From Prochlorococcus marinus str. MIT 9515 (GTDB lineage Bacteria > Cyanobacteriota > Cyanobacteriia > PCC-6307 > Cyanobiaceae): a stretch of 64,000 nt of DNA. The DNA lies in NCBI RefSeq assembly GCF_000015665.1, contig NC_008817.1:1364001-1428000 (forward strand). Reading direction: 5' to 3'. Of the stretch, positions 40,219-52,010 are shown piece after piece. The notes under the pieces were generated by a model that saw only the letters and a list, made by a program, of their open reading frames with translations, was not told where the DNA came from and did no database searches. The number at the start of each line of letters is the position of its first letter. The stretch's first letter is position 1. The position numbers were made by a program, and so were the translations under genes.

Positions 40219-40449
40219 ATGGATGACTGGCAAGAATGGGGCTACTTCGATCACCACGGAGAGTTAAAAAGCAAGCGTACAAAGATTTGCATTACTTGCT
40301 CTTATTTTCGCTATAGCACTACAGATCAATGTGTAATTATTCTGACTTGTCCCTTTCATCAGAAACTTATCCCTCAAGGAGATCACTTAATTAAGGGGTG
40401 CAGATACTGGAGAAAAGACAGTCGGATATTTGCTCTAGAAGCCGCTTAA
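40219..40449 (+). CDS. CITC-type small zinc protein, 76 aa
   Basis: Cys/His core: CITC (24-27), CPFHQKLI (44-51), GDHL (54-57) and Cys61 in KGCRYW; probable zinc site CxxC + CxxH + C. It is paralogous to 16389-16676 (VCITCSKFDYS versus ICITCSYFRYS). The short N-terminus has acidic/aromatic residues (DDWQEWGYFDHH). A perfect LexA box 9 bp upstream predicts induction by DNA damage. Function is unknown; DNA repair or a checkpoint-like role is inference. Confidence 0.75.
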   Translation: MDDWQEWGYFDHHGELKSKRTKICITCSYFRYSTTDQCVIILTCPFHQKLIPQGDHLIKGCRYWRKDSRIFALEAA

Positions 40450-40494
40450 GGTCCTGGTAAGTGGTTCTTTAGAGAGAGCATCAAACCTTAATAT

Positions 40495-40695
40495 ATGACT
40501 GTTTTTACGTACCTAGCTGGTACAGATTTGCAAATCTACTGGCACAAAAGACTCTCTCATTCCCTAAAAAGCATTGCAAATACTGCTTTTTCTAGAAAGC
40601 AACTAATTCTTGAGAATAAAAATAAAAATTCGTCAGCAGCGATCTGTAACTATGTAAAATTCAATTTGCTAAAGATAGAATTTTTTATTATTTAA
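40495..40695 (+). CDS. Doubtful frame, 66 aa
   Basis: The frame MTVFTYLAGTDLQIYWHKRL ... ends in low-complexity hydrophobic residues and touches the stop of the minus-strand gene at 40692. It contains an inverted repeat GTACC-TAGCT-GGTAC (40509-40523). There is no ribosome binding site. It may be noncoding. Confidence 0.2.
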   Translation: MTVFTYLAGTDLQIYWHKRLSHSLKSIANTAFSRKQLILENKNKNSSAAICNYVKFNLLKIEFFII

Positions 40696-40916
40696 CAACA
40701 AGAGCAACCGCCCTCAGATTCAGATTCAGATTCTGGATGAATAGAAATTAGTGCATCTGCGATATCTCTCAACATATCTGCGACATATTCAGGAGGGCAT
40801 CCAAATTGATTAACATAAGCAACACTTTGTTTCGCCATATCTGTGTAGGCAGGTAAGATCATGTCATCTAGCTGGTCTTTAGTTGGTTGCCACCTTAATT
40901 CGGAATTATCAGACAT
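40692..40916 (-). CDS. CPxE-motif small protein with CSCC end, 74 aa
   Basis: RWQPTKDQLDDMILPAYTDM, then AYVNQFGCPPEYVADMLRDI matches the CPxE pattern of 2550-2726 and 9035-9247. It ends with an acidic-Ser stretch and GGCSCC, which could coordinate a metal or anchor by thiols. Good start after TTCAG, no strong ribosome binding site. Unknown function. Confidence 0.68.
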   Translation of the reverse strand: MSDNSELRWQPTKDQLDDMILPAYTDMAKQSVAYVNQFGCPPEYVADMLRDIADALISIHPESESESEGGCSCC

Positions 40917-41105
40917 CTGAAAGAATATATTTAATTTTTATTTTAAAGACTAAAAAACAATTAACAATTAGTCTGTATACTTTGTTTTCAAAACTTTCTT
41001 CGATTATCTTCGATAAACTAAATAAAACGCTTTGGATTTGGCTGATTTTCGAAAAAGTCAACAAAATGCCATACCAGCAGCACTATTTCCCGCAAATCAT
41101 TGTCT

Positions 41106-41573
41106 ATGAATGAACCTAATTACTGGCTAATGAAAAGTGAACCAGATGCTTATAGTATCGACACATTAAAAAGGGATGGAGTAACTTTATGGGATGGCAT
41201 TAGAAATTATCAGGCACGCAATTTCATGAGAAGGATGATGATTGGAGATAAAGTTTTTTTTTACCATTCAAATTGTAAACCTCCAGGAATTGCTGGTTTT
41301 ATGGAAGTTGTAGATTTGAATATTATTGATCCAACTCAATTTCAAAAAGAATCAGGTTACTATGACCAAAAATCTTCTAAGGAGAATCCAAGATGGGATT
41401 GTGTCAAAGTAAAATACCTTTTCAAAGCAGATAAATTTTTAAGCTTGCCAGAATTAAAAATCTTATTCAATGAAGAAGAATTATTACTGGTTAAAAAAGG
41501 TAATAGATTATCTATAATTCCTGTAGAGACTAAGATAGCTAAATCGATTTTAGAAAGAATTAAACAAGGTTAA
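41106..41573 (+). CDS. EVE domain protein, 155 aa
   Basis: NYWLMKSEPDAYSIDTLKRD is the typical opening (YWLMKSEP), then WDGIRNYQARNFMRRMMIGD, VFFYHSN and WDCVKVKYL. EVE domains are PUA-like folds that read modified bases or bind nucleic acid. ATG at 41106 matches the family start better than the upstream TTG at 41100. First gene of the core-like right half. Confidence 0.92.
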   Translation: MNEPNYWLMKSEPDAYSIDTLKRDGVTLWDGIRNYQARNFMRRMMIGDKVFFYHSNCKPPGIAGFMEVVDLNIIDPTQFQKESGYYDQKSSKENPRWDCVKVKYLFKADKFLSLPELKILFNEEELLLVKKGNRLSIIPVETKIAKSILERIKQG

Positions 41574-41580
41574 TCATCTA

Positions 41581-41883
41581 TTAATTATCAAAATCCATTG
41601 AAAACATTTTGCCAACATAGAGTCTTGTAAGATCCCTATTTTGAAATCCCTTCTGCATTAAAAATCCTGCTATTGCTGCTTGTAGTATTCTATATTGATC
41701 CCATTTTGGGTGATCCTCAACGAATTTATTCATAGCTTGTTGAAGATTTCTATGCAGGTCACATTTAAAGCTAACAATTTCTTCTTTTTTGTTTAAAAAT
41801 GTTTGATTAACATCACCTTCTAATTCTTGCATGATTTTAATAATGAAAAAATTTGTCGAAATATAAAAACTATGTTTCTTCAA
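41581..41883 (-). CDS. DUF2811 family protein, 100 aa
   Basis: DLHRNLQQAMNKFVEDHPKW followed by DQYRILQAAIAGFLMQKGFQ and RDLTRLYVGKMF match DUF2811, a cyanobacteria-specific small helical family. An ATG at residue 18 (MQELEGDVNQ) may be the true start. Function is unknown. Convergent with the EVE gene, 7 bp between stops. Confidence 0.82.
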   Translation of the reverse strand: MKKHSFYISTNFFIIKIMQELEGDVNQTFLNKKEEIVSFKCDLHRNLQQAMNKFVEDHPKWDQYRILQAAIAGFLMQKGFQNRDLTRLYVGKMFSMDFDN

Positions 41884-42146
41884 AAAAACTAAATAGTCAA
41901 CTTTTAATATTCAATCAAAGTCTCATTCTGTATTATTTTAAGAACCCAATAGACAAAGGGATTTATATGGAAAGTTTTCTAAATTCTTAAGATCTTATAA
42001 GTAATATAAAATTTTCTTATCTTTATAACTTTTTCCACATAAGGCTGTTCTAGAAATATTTTTGTTGAATTATCTGTGGAAAAGATGTGAAAAAATTTTT
42101 TTTTGTAGGGGAATTTTTTTAAAAAAATTCCAAATTAATTAATTTT

Positions 42147-42518
42147 TCAATCCATTGATTCCCACATTTTTTTTATTTCAAAAGATAAATTTTCAGCTAT
42201 TGGTATAGGCCAATACATTTCAAAAGATCGAGTTTGTTCCAAGCTTTCAAATATTAATCTTAAGTTCCATTCATATTTTTTACCCTCTAATTCTGCATAC
42301 CAAGGCATTTGTTCTATTTCTAAATTAATTAACTCTTCATCCATTAATTCATCTTTTATTTCCAAAAATTGACTGTTAAGTTTCAAAAGTAATTTATATA
42401 ATAATTCGAATTCATGTTTTTGTAACTCAATCGCCCAATTATTTACTCTAATAAGAAAACAAAATTTACCTTTTTTGATATCTTTTATTAATTTCCAATT
42501 TTTTTCTTCTGCTAACAA
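42147..42518 (-). CDS. DUF1818 family protein, 123 aa
   Basis: NWKLIKDIKKGKFCFLIRVN, WAIELQKHEFELLYKLLLKL and the C-terminal YWPIPIAENLSFEIKKMW segment fit DUF1818, found throughout cyanobacteria. Soluble beta-alpha fold; biochemical function unknown. It lies 2 bp downstream of rpoZ and is surely in the same operon. Confidence 0.85.
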   Translation of the reverse strand: MLAEEKNWKLIKDIKKGKFCFLIRVNNWAIELQKHEFELLYKLLLKLNSQFLEIKDELMDEELINLEIEQMPWYAELEGKKYEWNLRLIFESLEQTRSFEMYWPIPIAENLSFEIKKMWESMD

Positions 42519-42520
42519 AA

Positions 42521-42757
42521 TTAACCAGGGAGTAAATCTGGCTGATCTTGTTCATCACTTAGTTCGATTATAGATCTTTGAACTGGTTTGATTGAGGACT
42601 CTTCTAACAAACCATCAAAGTCATCAAAACGTCTTTGTTTAGCTCTAAAAGCAATTCTTACAGTAGTTAAATATCTATTAGTAGATTTTCTTATTAAACT
42701 TTCCCCTCTTTTTGCAAGATCGTTATGATCAATACTAGAATTATGTGATACGTTCAT
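42521..42757 (-). CDS. rpoZ: RNA polymerase omega subunit RpoZ, 78 aa
   Basis: [20 protein letters not shown] then [20 protein letters not shown]: the cyanobacterial omega subunit, which binds the beta' C-terminus and assists polymerase assembly and sigma choice. Length is typical for cyanobacteria. Divergent from the Hsp70-like gene at 42861; leads an operon with DUF1818. Confidence 0.93.
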   Translation of the reverse strand: MNVSHNSSIDHNDLAKRGESLIRKSTNRYLTTVRIAFRAKQRRFDDFDGLLEESSIKPVQRSIIELSDEQDQPDLLPG

Positions 42758-42860
42758 AAAAAAATTTTTATTTTAATTATACAATAAAGTTTACATCAAC
42801 ATTAAAGCCATTAAATTTATAAATTTCCAAACAAACTTAATAACATAAAAGTAATTTGAT

Positions 42861-44426
42861 ATGGAAAAGAATTTTTCAGGAACTCTTGCTCTTGATTTGG
42901 GAAATACTAATACCGTAATTGCTTTTCAAGATGAAAAAGGTAAAGATTTAAATTTAATAGAAATACCAGGCATTACATCTTCTCCTGGAGTCATCCCAAC
43001 AGTCATTTGGTTCGAAGGTGAAGACAATATCGCTAAGATAGGATTATCTGCATTGAAAAAGAAAAATTTATCTAATTCAGAAACATATTTTCATTCAAAT
43101 TTCAAAAGATTAATTGCTAATCCTGTTGAGAGGCTTCAAAAGAAAGTTTTAAGTCCTAATGAATCCGGTGAAAAATTTTTCAAAATTCTTTGGGAAAATA
43201 TTCCAAATGAACTAGAAATCAAAAGGCTCGTCTTGACTGCACCAATTGACACCTATAAAGGTTATAGAAAGTGGTTAATAAATCTCTGCGAAAGTTTACC
43301 TATTAATGAGATTGCACTAGTTGATGAACCTACTGCTGCGGGAATAGGCATCAATGTTCCATTGGGTTCAATCATTATGATTATCGATATTGGGGGAAGT
43401 ACAATCGATATGAGTGTAATTAAAACACAAGGTGGCGAAGGTAAATCTGCCCCTATTGCAGAACTATTGAAGTTTCAAGGAAAGGATGTGAGTTCAATAT
43501 CAAAGCAAAAAATAAGATGTGCAGAAACAATAAGCAAATCGGGATCAAAAATTGGAGGTAAAGATATAGATCAATGGATTGTTAATTATTTTTTACCATC
43601 AAATCAAGATGAAAGAAATCTTTCAATAGCAGAAAAATTAAAATGTAAGCTTAGTAGTCCAGGAGTCGAATCTGAAACAAGGCACCTTATCTCATTATTT
43701 ACAGAAGAAAATGAACAAAAGGAATTTTTTTTGAGTAAAGAAATTTTTGAAAAGATTTTGATAGATAACAATCTTTTAAATCACTTAAATTCTTTACTTA
43801 AAGATTTATTAAATGAAGCTAGAGGCAAATTTTGTACTATAGATGATTTGAACTCTGTGATTTTGGTTGGAGGAGGAACACAAATTCCTTTAATCAAAGA
43901 GTGGATAGCTAATGAGATTTCAGGGATACAAATCAGAACTCCTCCTCCTATTGAATCAATAGCAGTTGGAGCTCTTGCTATGACTCCCGGAGTTAAGATT
44001 AAAGATATTCTAATTAAAGGTATATCTATAAGATTATTTAATAAAAGAGAGCAAAAACAATTCTGGCATCCGATTTTTTATAAGGGCCAAACATGGCCTA
44101 CAGAAAAACCATTTGAGTTAATTCTTCAAGCCAGAAAAGATGGTCAGAGCATTTTCGAGATCATTATTGGAGAAACTAAAGAGAAAAGAAATTATGATGT
44201 GATTTTTGAGAATGGTTTACCCAAGTTATCAGAGTATCAAAATGAAGAGGAGGTTCTTAAATGGAATAAAAAGCCCTTAAAAATAAAATTAAACAATGAG
44301 TGTAAAATTGGAGAAGATTGCTTAAAGCTCTATTTCAGTATTACGAAGGATTCATCTCTTTATGTAAAATATCTAGATATTAATGAAAAAGAATTAGGCG
44401 AATCTAATTTAGGAAATATCTTTTAA
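42861..44426 (+). CDS. Divergent Hsp70 (DnaK-like) family protein, 521 aa
   Basis: ATPase-domain motifs of Hsp70/actin: phosphate 1 LALDLGNTNTVIAF, connect/phosphate 2 IIDIGGSTIDMSVI, VDEPTAAGIGI and adenosine motif VILVGGGTQIPLI. The total of 521 aa is shorter than DnaK (about 640) and the substrate-binding domain is reduced and lacks the long lid and EEVD-like end. Picocyanobacteria carry several DnaK-like genes; this is probably a specialised chaperone or regulator, not the housekeeping DnaK. Confidence 0.88.
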   Translation: MEKNFSGTLALDLGNTNTVIAFQDEKGKDLNLIEIPGITSSPGVIPTVIWFEGEDNIAKIGLSALKKKNLSNSETYFHSNFKRLIANPVERLQKKVLSPNESGEKFFKILWENIPNELEIKRLVLTAPIDTYKGYRKWLINLCESLPINEIALVDEPTAAGIGINVPLGSIIMIIDIGGSTIDMSVIKTQGGEGKSAPIAELLKFQGKDVSSISKQKIRCAETISKSGSKIGGKDIDQWIVNYFLPSNQDERNLSIAEKLKCKLSSPGVESETRHLISLFTEENEQKEFFLSKEIFEKILIDNNLLNHLNSLLKDLLNEARGKFCTIDDLNSVILVGGGTQIPLIKEWIANEISGIQIRTPPPIESIAVGALAMTPGVKIKDILIKGISIRLFNKREQKQFWHPIFYKGQTWPTEKPFELILQARKDGQSIFEIIIGETKEKRNYDVIFENGLPKLSEYQNEEEVLKWNKKPLKIKLNNECKIGEDCLKLYFSITKDSSLYVKYLDINEKELGESNLGNIF

Positions 44427-44429
44427 ACA

Positions 44430-44969
44430 TTAACGATCCAAGAAGATACCCTCTTCCCCGTCCACTTGCTTTAAACATAAATGAACAGTTTCTTTTTTGT
44501 TAGTAGGAACTTTTCTTCCACAAAAATCAGGCTGAATTGGTAGTTCTCTATGTCCTCTATCAATCATTACTAATAACATTACTCTTTTCGGTCTTCCCCA
44601 TAAAAGAAGAGCCTCAATCGCAGCTCGAATTGTTCTTCCTGTATAAATAACATCATCAATTAAAACAATATCTTTTTTTTCTATTGAAGTAGGAAAATCA
44701 GTTGCCTCAATTAGACGAGTTCCAACTCTATTTTGATCATCTCTATAGAAAGTCGGATCTATTATTCCTTTATTTACATTAATCCCAGTTTTATCAAACA
44801 TGTCTTTTCTCAAAACTTCAGCGAGATGAACTCCTCTCGTAGGGATACCAACCAATAAGAGATTTTCTAAATTTGAGATCTTTTCAATAATTTCAAAAGT
44901 TAAGCGCGAGAGAGTTTTTCTTAACTCATCTTCAGTAAGTATTGTGATTCTTTTATCTTGATTGGACAT
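44430..44969 (-). CDS. pyrR: PyrR bifunctional regulator / uracil phosphoribosyltransferase, 179 aa
   Basis: PRPP-binding motif VLIDDVIYTGRTIRAAIEAL, GIPTRGVHLAEVLRKD and the RGHRELPIQPDFCGRKVPT stretch identify PyrR. It converts uracil and PRPP to UMP and, in Bacillus, binds pyr mRNA to control attenuation; in cyanobacteria the RNA-binding role is less certain. Divergent from gpmI, convergent with the Hsp70-like gene. Confidence 0.93.
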   Translation of the reverse strand: MSNQDKRITILTEDELRKTLSRLTFEIIEKISNLENLLLVGIPTRGVHLAEVLRKDMFDKTGINVNKGIIDPTFYRDDQNRVGTRLIEATDFPTSIEKKDIVLIDDVIYTGRTIRAAIEALLLWGRPKRVMLLVMIDRGHRELPIQPDFCGRKVPTNKKETVHLCLKQVDGEEGIFLDR

Positions 44970-45108
44970 GACTCACATGAAAATTAACTTTATTCAACAT
45001 CCTATTTAAATTAGCAAAAGCTAACTAAATTAAATATAAATTGTATGGAACTGCTTTTACAGCTAAATTAAAGATTAATGCTTTAAAAACTTGCATTTTA
45101 TTTAAGAG

Positions 45109-46731
45109 ATGTCAAAGATTAGCAAAAAGAATATAAATAAAATAAAAGTTACTGAGAGTCCAGTTGTTCTTGCAATTCTTGATGGTTGGGGACATAGAGA
45201 AGAAACCTCAGATAATGCCATAAAACAGGCCAATACTCCCGTAATGGATGCTTTATGGCATGCTTATCCTCATACACTTATTAGTGCGAGCGGGGCTGAT
45301 GTGGGTTTGCCAAATGGCCAAATGGGTAATTCTGAAGTAGGCCATCTCACAATTGGATCAGGAAGAATTATTCAGCAAGAACTTGTAAGGATTACGAATG
45401 TAGTTAAAAATAACCAATTAACTCAAGTACTTGAGTTAAATAACATGGCTAATTCTATTAAGAAGAACAATGGAACCCTTCACATCACTGGCTTATGCTC
45501 AGATGGAGGAGTTCATAGCCACATTGAGCACTTATTGGGATTAATAAAATGGGCATCTGAATCTGGTTTAGACAAAGTAGCTATACATGTTATTACTGAC
45601 GGTAGAGATACCCCAGCAAAAAGTGCTTATAAATACATCAAACAAATAGAAGATTGCATAAAAGAATTCAAAGTTGGAGAAATAGCATCCATATGCGGTA
45701 GATATTGGATAATGGATAGAAATTTATTATGGGAAAGAACTGAAAAAGCTTTTATAAATCTAACTGATCCAAATCTCCAAGTAACTGATCTTTCCCCTGA
45801 AGATTATCTTAATAAAAGTTATGGCGAAAATATTACCGATGAATTTTTAGAGCCAGTAAGAATATCTAAAAAATTCTTAAAAGATGGAGATAGTTTAATA
45901 TGCTTTAATTTTCGTCCAGATAGAGCAAGACAAATAATAAAGGCTCTTTCGGAAAGAGAATTTGATAACTTTAAAAGAAACATAATACCTGATATAGATA
46001 TCTTAACTTTCACTCAATATGAAGCGAACTTACCAGTTAAAGTTGTATTTCCGCCTGAGTCTCTCAACAACTTTATTGGCCAAATAGTTTCAGAGAACGG
46101 CCTTAAACAATACAGAACAGCTGAGACAGAAAAATATCCACACGTAACTTATTTTTTTAATGGAGGAGTAGAAGTCCCCTCTCCTGGAGAGCATAGGCAT
46201 TTAATTCCCTCTCCGAGGGTCGCAACTTATGATATGGCTCCAGAAATGTCTGCTGAAGAATTAACTATTAGTTGCTCTAATGCTATAAAAACTGGACAAT
46301 ATTCTTTTGTAGTTATTAATTTCGCTAATCCTGATATGGTTGGACATACAGGTGATATGGAGGCCGCCATAAAAGCTATTGAAACTGTTGATAAATGTAT
46401 AGGCAAAATAGTTAATGCTACAGGAGAGATGGGAGGCAGTATCCTTATCACTGCAGATCATGGCAATGCTGAATTAATGAAAGGTCCTGATGGGGAACCA
46501 TGGACAGCCCACACTATCAATAAAGTCCCTTTAATTTTTATTGAAGGTGAGAAAAGAAAAATTCCAAATATGGGGAATGAGATTTATTTGAGAGATAATG
46601 CTGGATTAGCAGATATTGCTCCAACATTATTACAGTTGTTAAGTCTTCCAGTTCCAAAAGAAATGACAGGAAAATCACTTATTAAAGAAATTGAATTAAA
46701 AGGATTTAATAAAGTCGTTCAACATGTTTAA
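45109..46731 (+). CDS. gpmI: 2,3-bisphosphoglycerate-independent phosphoglycerate mutase, 540 aa
   Basis: Catalyses 3-phosphoglycerate to 2-phosphoglycerate in glycolysis. Metal ligand Asp25 is in LAILDGWG and the phospho-serine is Ser75 in [34 protein letters not shown] and ITADHGNAE (metal Asp/His) are conserved. Length is typical. An N-terminal basic extension ([13 protein letters not shown]) precedes the catalytic start. secG follows 25 bp downstream, probably co-transcribed. Confidence 0.96.
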   Translation: MSKISKKNINKIKVTESPVVLAILDGWGHREETSDNAIKQANTPVMDALWHAYPHTLISASGADVGLPNGQMGNSEVGHLTIGSGRIIQQELVRITNVVKNNQLTQVLELNNMANSIKKNNGTLHITGLCSDGGVHSHIEHLLGLIKWASESGLDKVAIHVITDGRDTPAKSAYKYIKQIEDCIKEFKVGEIASICGRYWIMDRNLLWERTEKAFINLTDPNLQVTDLSPEDYLNKSYGENITDEFLEPVRISKKFLKDGDSLICFNFRPDRARQIIKALSEREFDNFKRNIIPDIDILTFTQYEANLPVKVVFPPESLNNFIGQIVSENGLKQYRTAETEKYPHVTYFFNGGVEVPSPGEHRHLIPSPRVATYDMAPEMSAEELTISCSNAIKTGQYSFVVINFANPDMVGHTGDMEAAIKAIETVDKCIGKIVNATGEMGGSILITADHGNAELMKGPDGEPWTAHTINKVPLIFIEGEKRKIPNMGNEIYLRDNAGLADIAPTLLQLLSLPVPKEMTGKSLIKEIELKGFNKVVQHV

Positions 46732-46756
46732 ATTAAATACATAACAAATTCTAAAA

Positions 46757-46981
46757 ATGAGTCAAATATTTACTTGGATATGGGTTGGTTCTGGAATTCT
46801 TCTAATACTTTTAGTTTTGCTTCATAGTCCTAAAGGAGATGGTATGGGAGGAATAGCAGCTAGTGGAAGCTCAATGTTTACTAGCGCTAGTAGTGCTGAA
46901 GCATCACTTAACAAAATAACTTGGACAACTTTGATAATATTTTTATCTCTTGCAATCATTCTGAGTGCTGGTTGGATTTAG
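46757..46981 (+). CDS. secG: Preprotein translocase subunit SecG, 74 aa
   Basis: Two hydrophobic helices joined by LHSPKGDGMGGIAASGSSMF, the SecG loop. SecG assists SecYE during membrane insertion of SecA-driven proteins in plasma and thylakoid membranes. Length and loop fit the cyanobacterial family. A bidirectional terminator separates it from groL. Confidence 0.93.
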   Translation: MSQIFTWIWVGSGILLILLVLLHSPKGDGMGGIAASGSSMFTSASSAEASLNKITWTTLIIFLSLAIILSAGWI

Positions 46982-47030
46982 TATTTTAAAATTACATTTA
47001 TTTTTCTTTAAATAATTTTTTGAACAAAAA

Positions 47031-47054
47031 AAGGGATTGTAAAAACAATCCCTT
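47031..47054. terminator. Bidirectional intrinsic terminator (secG / groL)
   Basis: Perfect stem AAGGGATTGT / ACAATCCCTT with loop AAAA, flanked by A-rich left and T-rich right sides. It serves the convergent secG and groL transcripts. Confidence 0.85.
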
Positions 47055-47076
47055 TTGAACTAGAACATGTAATTAT

Positions 47077-48738
<1,662 letters not shown>

Positions 48739-48762
48739 TTAATAATTTTTGAAACAAATAAA

Positions 48763-49074
48763 TTAGCTTACAACAGCCAAAATATCTTTTTCTGAAAGCA
48801 AGACGTACTCATCTCCTCCCAATTTGATGTCAGTTCCAGCATATTTGCTGTATAAGACTTTGTCGCCAATACTCACTTCGGGAGTTTGACGAGAACCATC
48901 ATCGTTAAGTTTCCCAGGGCCAACCTGAGCAACTTCTCCTACCTGTGGTTTTTCTTTAGCTGAGTCAGGCAAAAGGATGCCCCCAGCAGTTTTTTCCTCA
49001 GATTCGGAAACTTTGATAAATATTCTATCTCCCAGTGGTTTGACTGTAGAGACTGTAAGTGAAACAGCTGCCAT
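48763..49074 (-). CDS. groS: Co-chaperonin GroES, 103 aa
   Basis: [20 protein letters not shown], mobile loop [20 protein letters not shown] and the C-terminal half [20 protein letters not shown] match GroES. It caps GroEL. No CIRCE element (TTAGCACTC-N9-GAGTGCTAA) was seen upstream; instead a GACGC-TAT-GCGTC palindrome lies at 49099-49111, 25 bp before the start. Confidence 0.96.
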   Translation of the reverse strand: MAAVSLTVSTVKPLGDRIFIKVSESEEKTAGGILLPDSAKEKPQVGEVAQVGPGKLNDDGSRQTPEVSIGDKVLYSKYAGTDIKLGGDEYVLLSEKDILAVVS

Positions 49075-49098
49075 AGATTAATGGAGGGTCATAAATGC

Positions 49099-49111
49099 GA
49101 CGCTATGCGTC
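49099..49111. promoter_or_regulatory. GACGC-TAT-GCGTC palindrome upstream of groS
   Basis: A GC-rich 13-bp palindrome just upstream of groS, in the divergent groS/atpD spacer. It could be an operator or a leader stem-loop of the heat-shock operon. It is neither CIRCE nor a clear K-box. Confidence 0.4.
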
Positions 49112-49274
49112 AAAAATTTGGAAAGATTGTTAATCAATACCGTATGATCAATAACATAATCTGTTAAGCAGCAATTCAACCACTCTTTAACTGTGCGGTT
49201 GGCCGAACCCAGTTAACGAATATACCCTCGAGGTGGTAATATTTCGCATTATGGGCTGTTCTAAAATCAGCTAA

Positions 49275-50756
<1,482 letters not shown>

Positions 50757-50804
50757 ATTATCAACTTTAATAAATAATTCTAAAAACTTTAAAAATTTAA
50801 ATTA

Positions 50805-51209
50805 ATGGCAATTTCACTCAAGGTTTTAGCTCCAAATCAAAATGTTTACGAAGGTGATGCTGAAGAGGTAATTCTTCCAAGTACGACCGGTCAGATTGGG
50901 GTGCTTCCGGGTCACATATCCTTGGTTACGGCAATTGATATTGGTGTGTTAAGGCTAAGAATGAATTCAAAATGGACATCAATAGCTTTGATGGGTGGCT
51001 TTGCTGAAATTGAATCTGATGAAGTTATAGTATTAGTTAACAGTGCTGAAATTGGTTCTGAAATTAATACCCAAAATGCTGAAGAAGCTCTTAAAAAAGC
51101 AAAATCAGCAATTAGTAAATTTCCTGAAAATGAGAAAAGTCCAGAAAAGATTAAAGCTCTTAATGAAATTTCAAAGGCTGAGGCAAGATTTCAAGCATCA
51201 AAAAACTAA
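50805..51209 (+). CDS. atpC: ATP synthase F1 subunit epsilon, 134 aa
   Basis: N-terminal beta sandwich ([20 protein letters not shown] ... [17 protein letters not shown]) and a C-terminal helical hairpin region. Epsilon couples rotation and regulates ATPase activity. It follows atpD and is convergent with the PSRP-3 gene, only 3 bp between stops. Confidence 0.95.
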   Translation: MAISLKVLAPNQNVYEGDAEEVILPSTTGQIGVLPGHISLVTAIDIGVLRLRMNSKWTSIALMGGFAEIESDEVIVLVNSAEIGSEINTQNAEEALKKAKSAISKFPENEKSPEKIKALNEISKAEARFQASKN

Positions 51210-51212
51210 ATT

Positions 51213-51689
51213 TCATGCAGTCCCACAGAAAGCAACTTCAGGAAACTTTAGCTTTGCCTCTTCCAATTTTTTAGTTTTACCTTCTTCTTGCCAATAATTT
51301 ATTACTTCAGTAGCTTTATTCAATATTTCAACTCTTTCATTATCTGTAATCCAACTTTTATTCTCTAGTTCACTTTTTAATTTTTCCCAAGCATCATCTC
51401 TTGGCCAAAAATAGTAAGCAGTAAGAGGACTTGGACCTCCACCAACAATTTGATCTACTGCCAATGCAACATTATCAGGTAACCACAAAATTTTAATAAT
51501 AAACCTTCCTTCATCCGGTTTAGGTGTATAGCCTGTAGGAACTCCATCTTCATCAATTTTGGCAGCAGCTAAAACAGCATTTGCCCCCATCATCCCAGCA
51601 TTTGGGAAAGTTTTTTTTGATTTTGAAGAATCATTTTTTTGTTCTTGTTGCTCCTGCGTATTCTCAATGTTTTTATCTGATGAAGTCAT
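51213..51689 (-). CDS. ycf65: Plastid-specific ribosomal protein 3 homologue (PSRP-3 / Ycf65), 158 aa
   Basis: Landmarks of PSRP-3 (cS23): [40 protein letters not shown] and [15 protein letters not shown]. It is a small-subunit ribosomal protein of cyanobacteria and plastids. A polar N-terminal extension ([20 protein letters not shown]) of about 50 residues precedes the conserved part. Confidence 0.92.
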   Translation of the reverse strand: MTSSDKNIENTQEQQEQKNDSSKSKKTFPNAGMMGANAVLAAAKIDEDGVPTGYTPKPDEGRFIIKILWLPDNVALAVDQIVGGGPSPLTAYYFWPRDDAWEKLKSELENKSWITDNERVEILNKATEVINYWQEEGKTKKLEEAKLKFPEVAFCGTA

Positions 51690-51796
51690 TAAATATTAAT
51701 TAGATTTAGTTAATAATTTATCAGCTTATGGTCACTTATTGATCAATTTGATCAAAAATTCTTGTTTTTATTTATTCAAAATAGCTTAAAATTAAT

Positions 51797-51955
51797 TTAT
51801 CTATCGCTGGACACCTCATAAAATTCGTAAATAGTTGCCTCTAAAGAATCCCAAAGATCTTTGGGAATATCATTTTCTTCTGCAAACATACCAAGTTGAC
51901 TAGCTAAACCTCTTGCTTGAGATAATTTGGAATCATAAGAATTTGATTTATCCAT
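51797..51955 (-). CDS. Hypothetical small protein, 52 aa
   Basis: MDKSNSYDSKLSQARGLASQ, LGMFAEENDIPKDLWDSLEA, then a Glu/Tyr end. Soluble helical peptide with acidic character. It lies between PSRP-3 and pepP on the same strand; possibly conserved in picocyanobacteria, but I do not know the family. Confidence 0.6.
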   Translation of the reverse strand: MDKSNSYDSKLSQARGLASQLGMFAEENDIPKDLWDSLEATIYEFYEVSSDR

Positions 51956-52010
51956 TTTTAATTTTTATACTAATAAAAAAATAAAACCATTAATTGGATA
52001 AGTCAAATAT

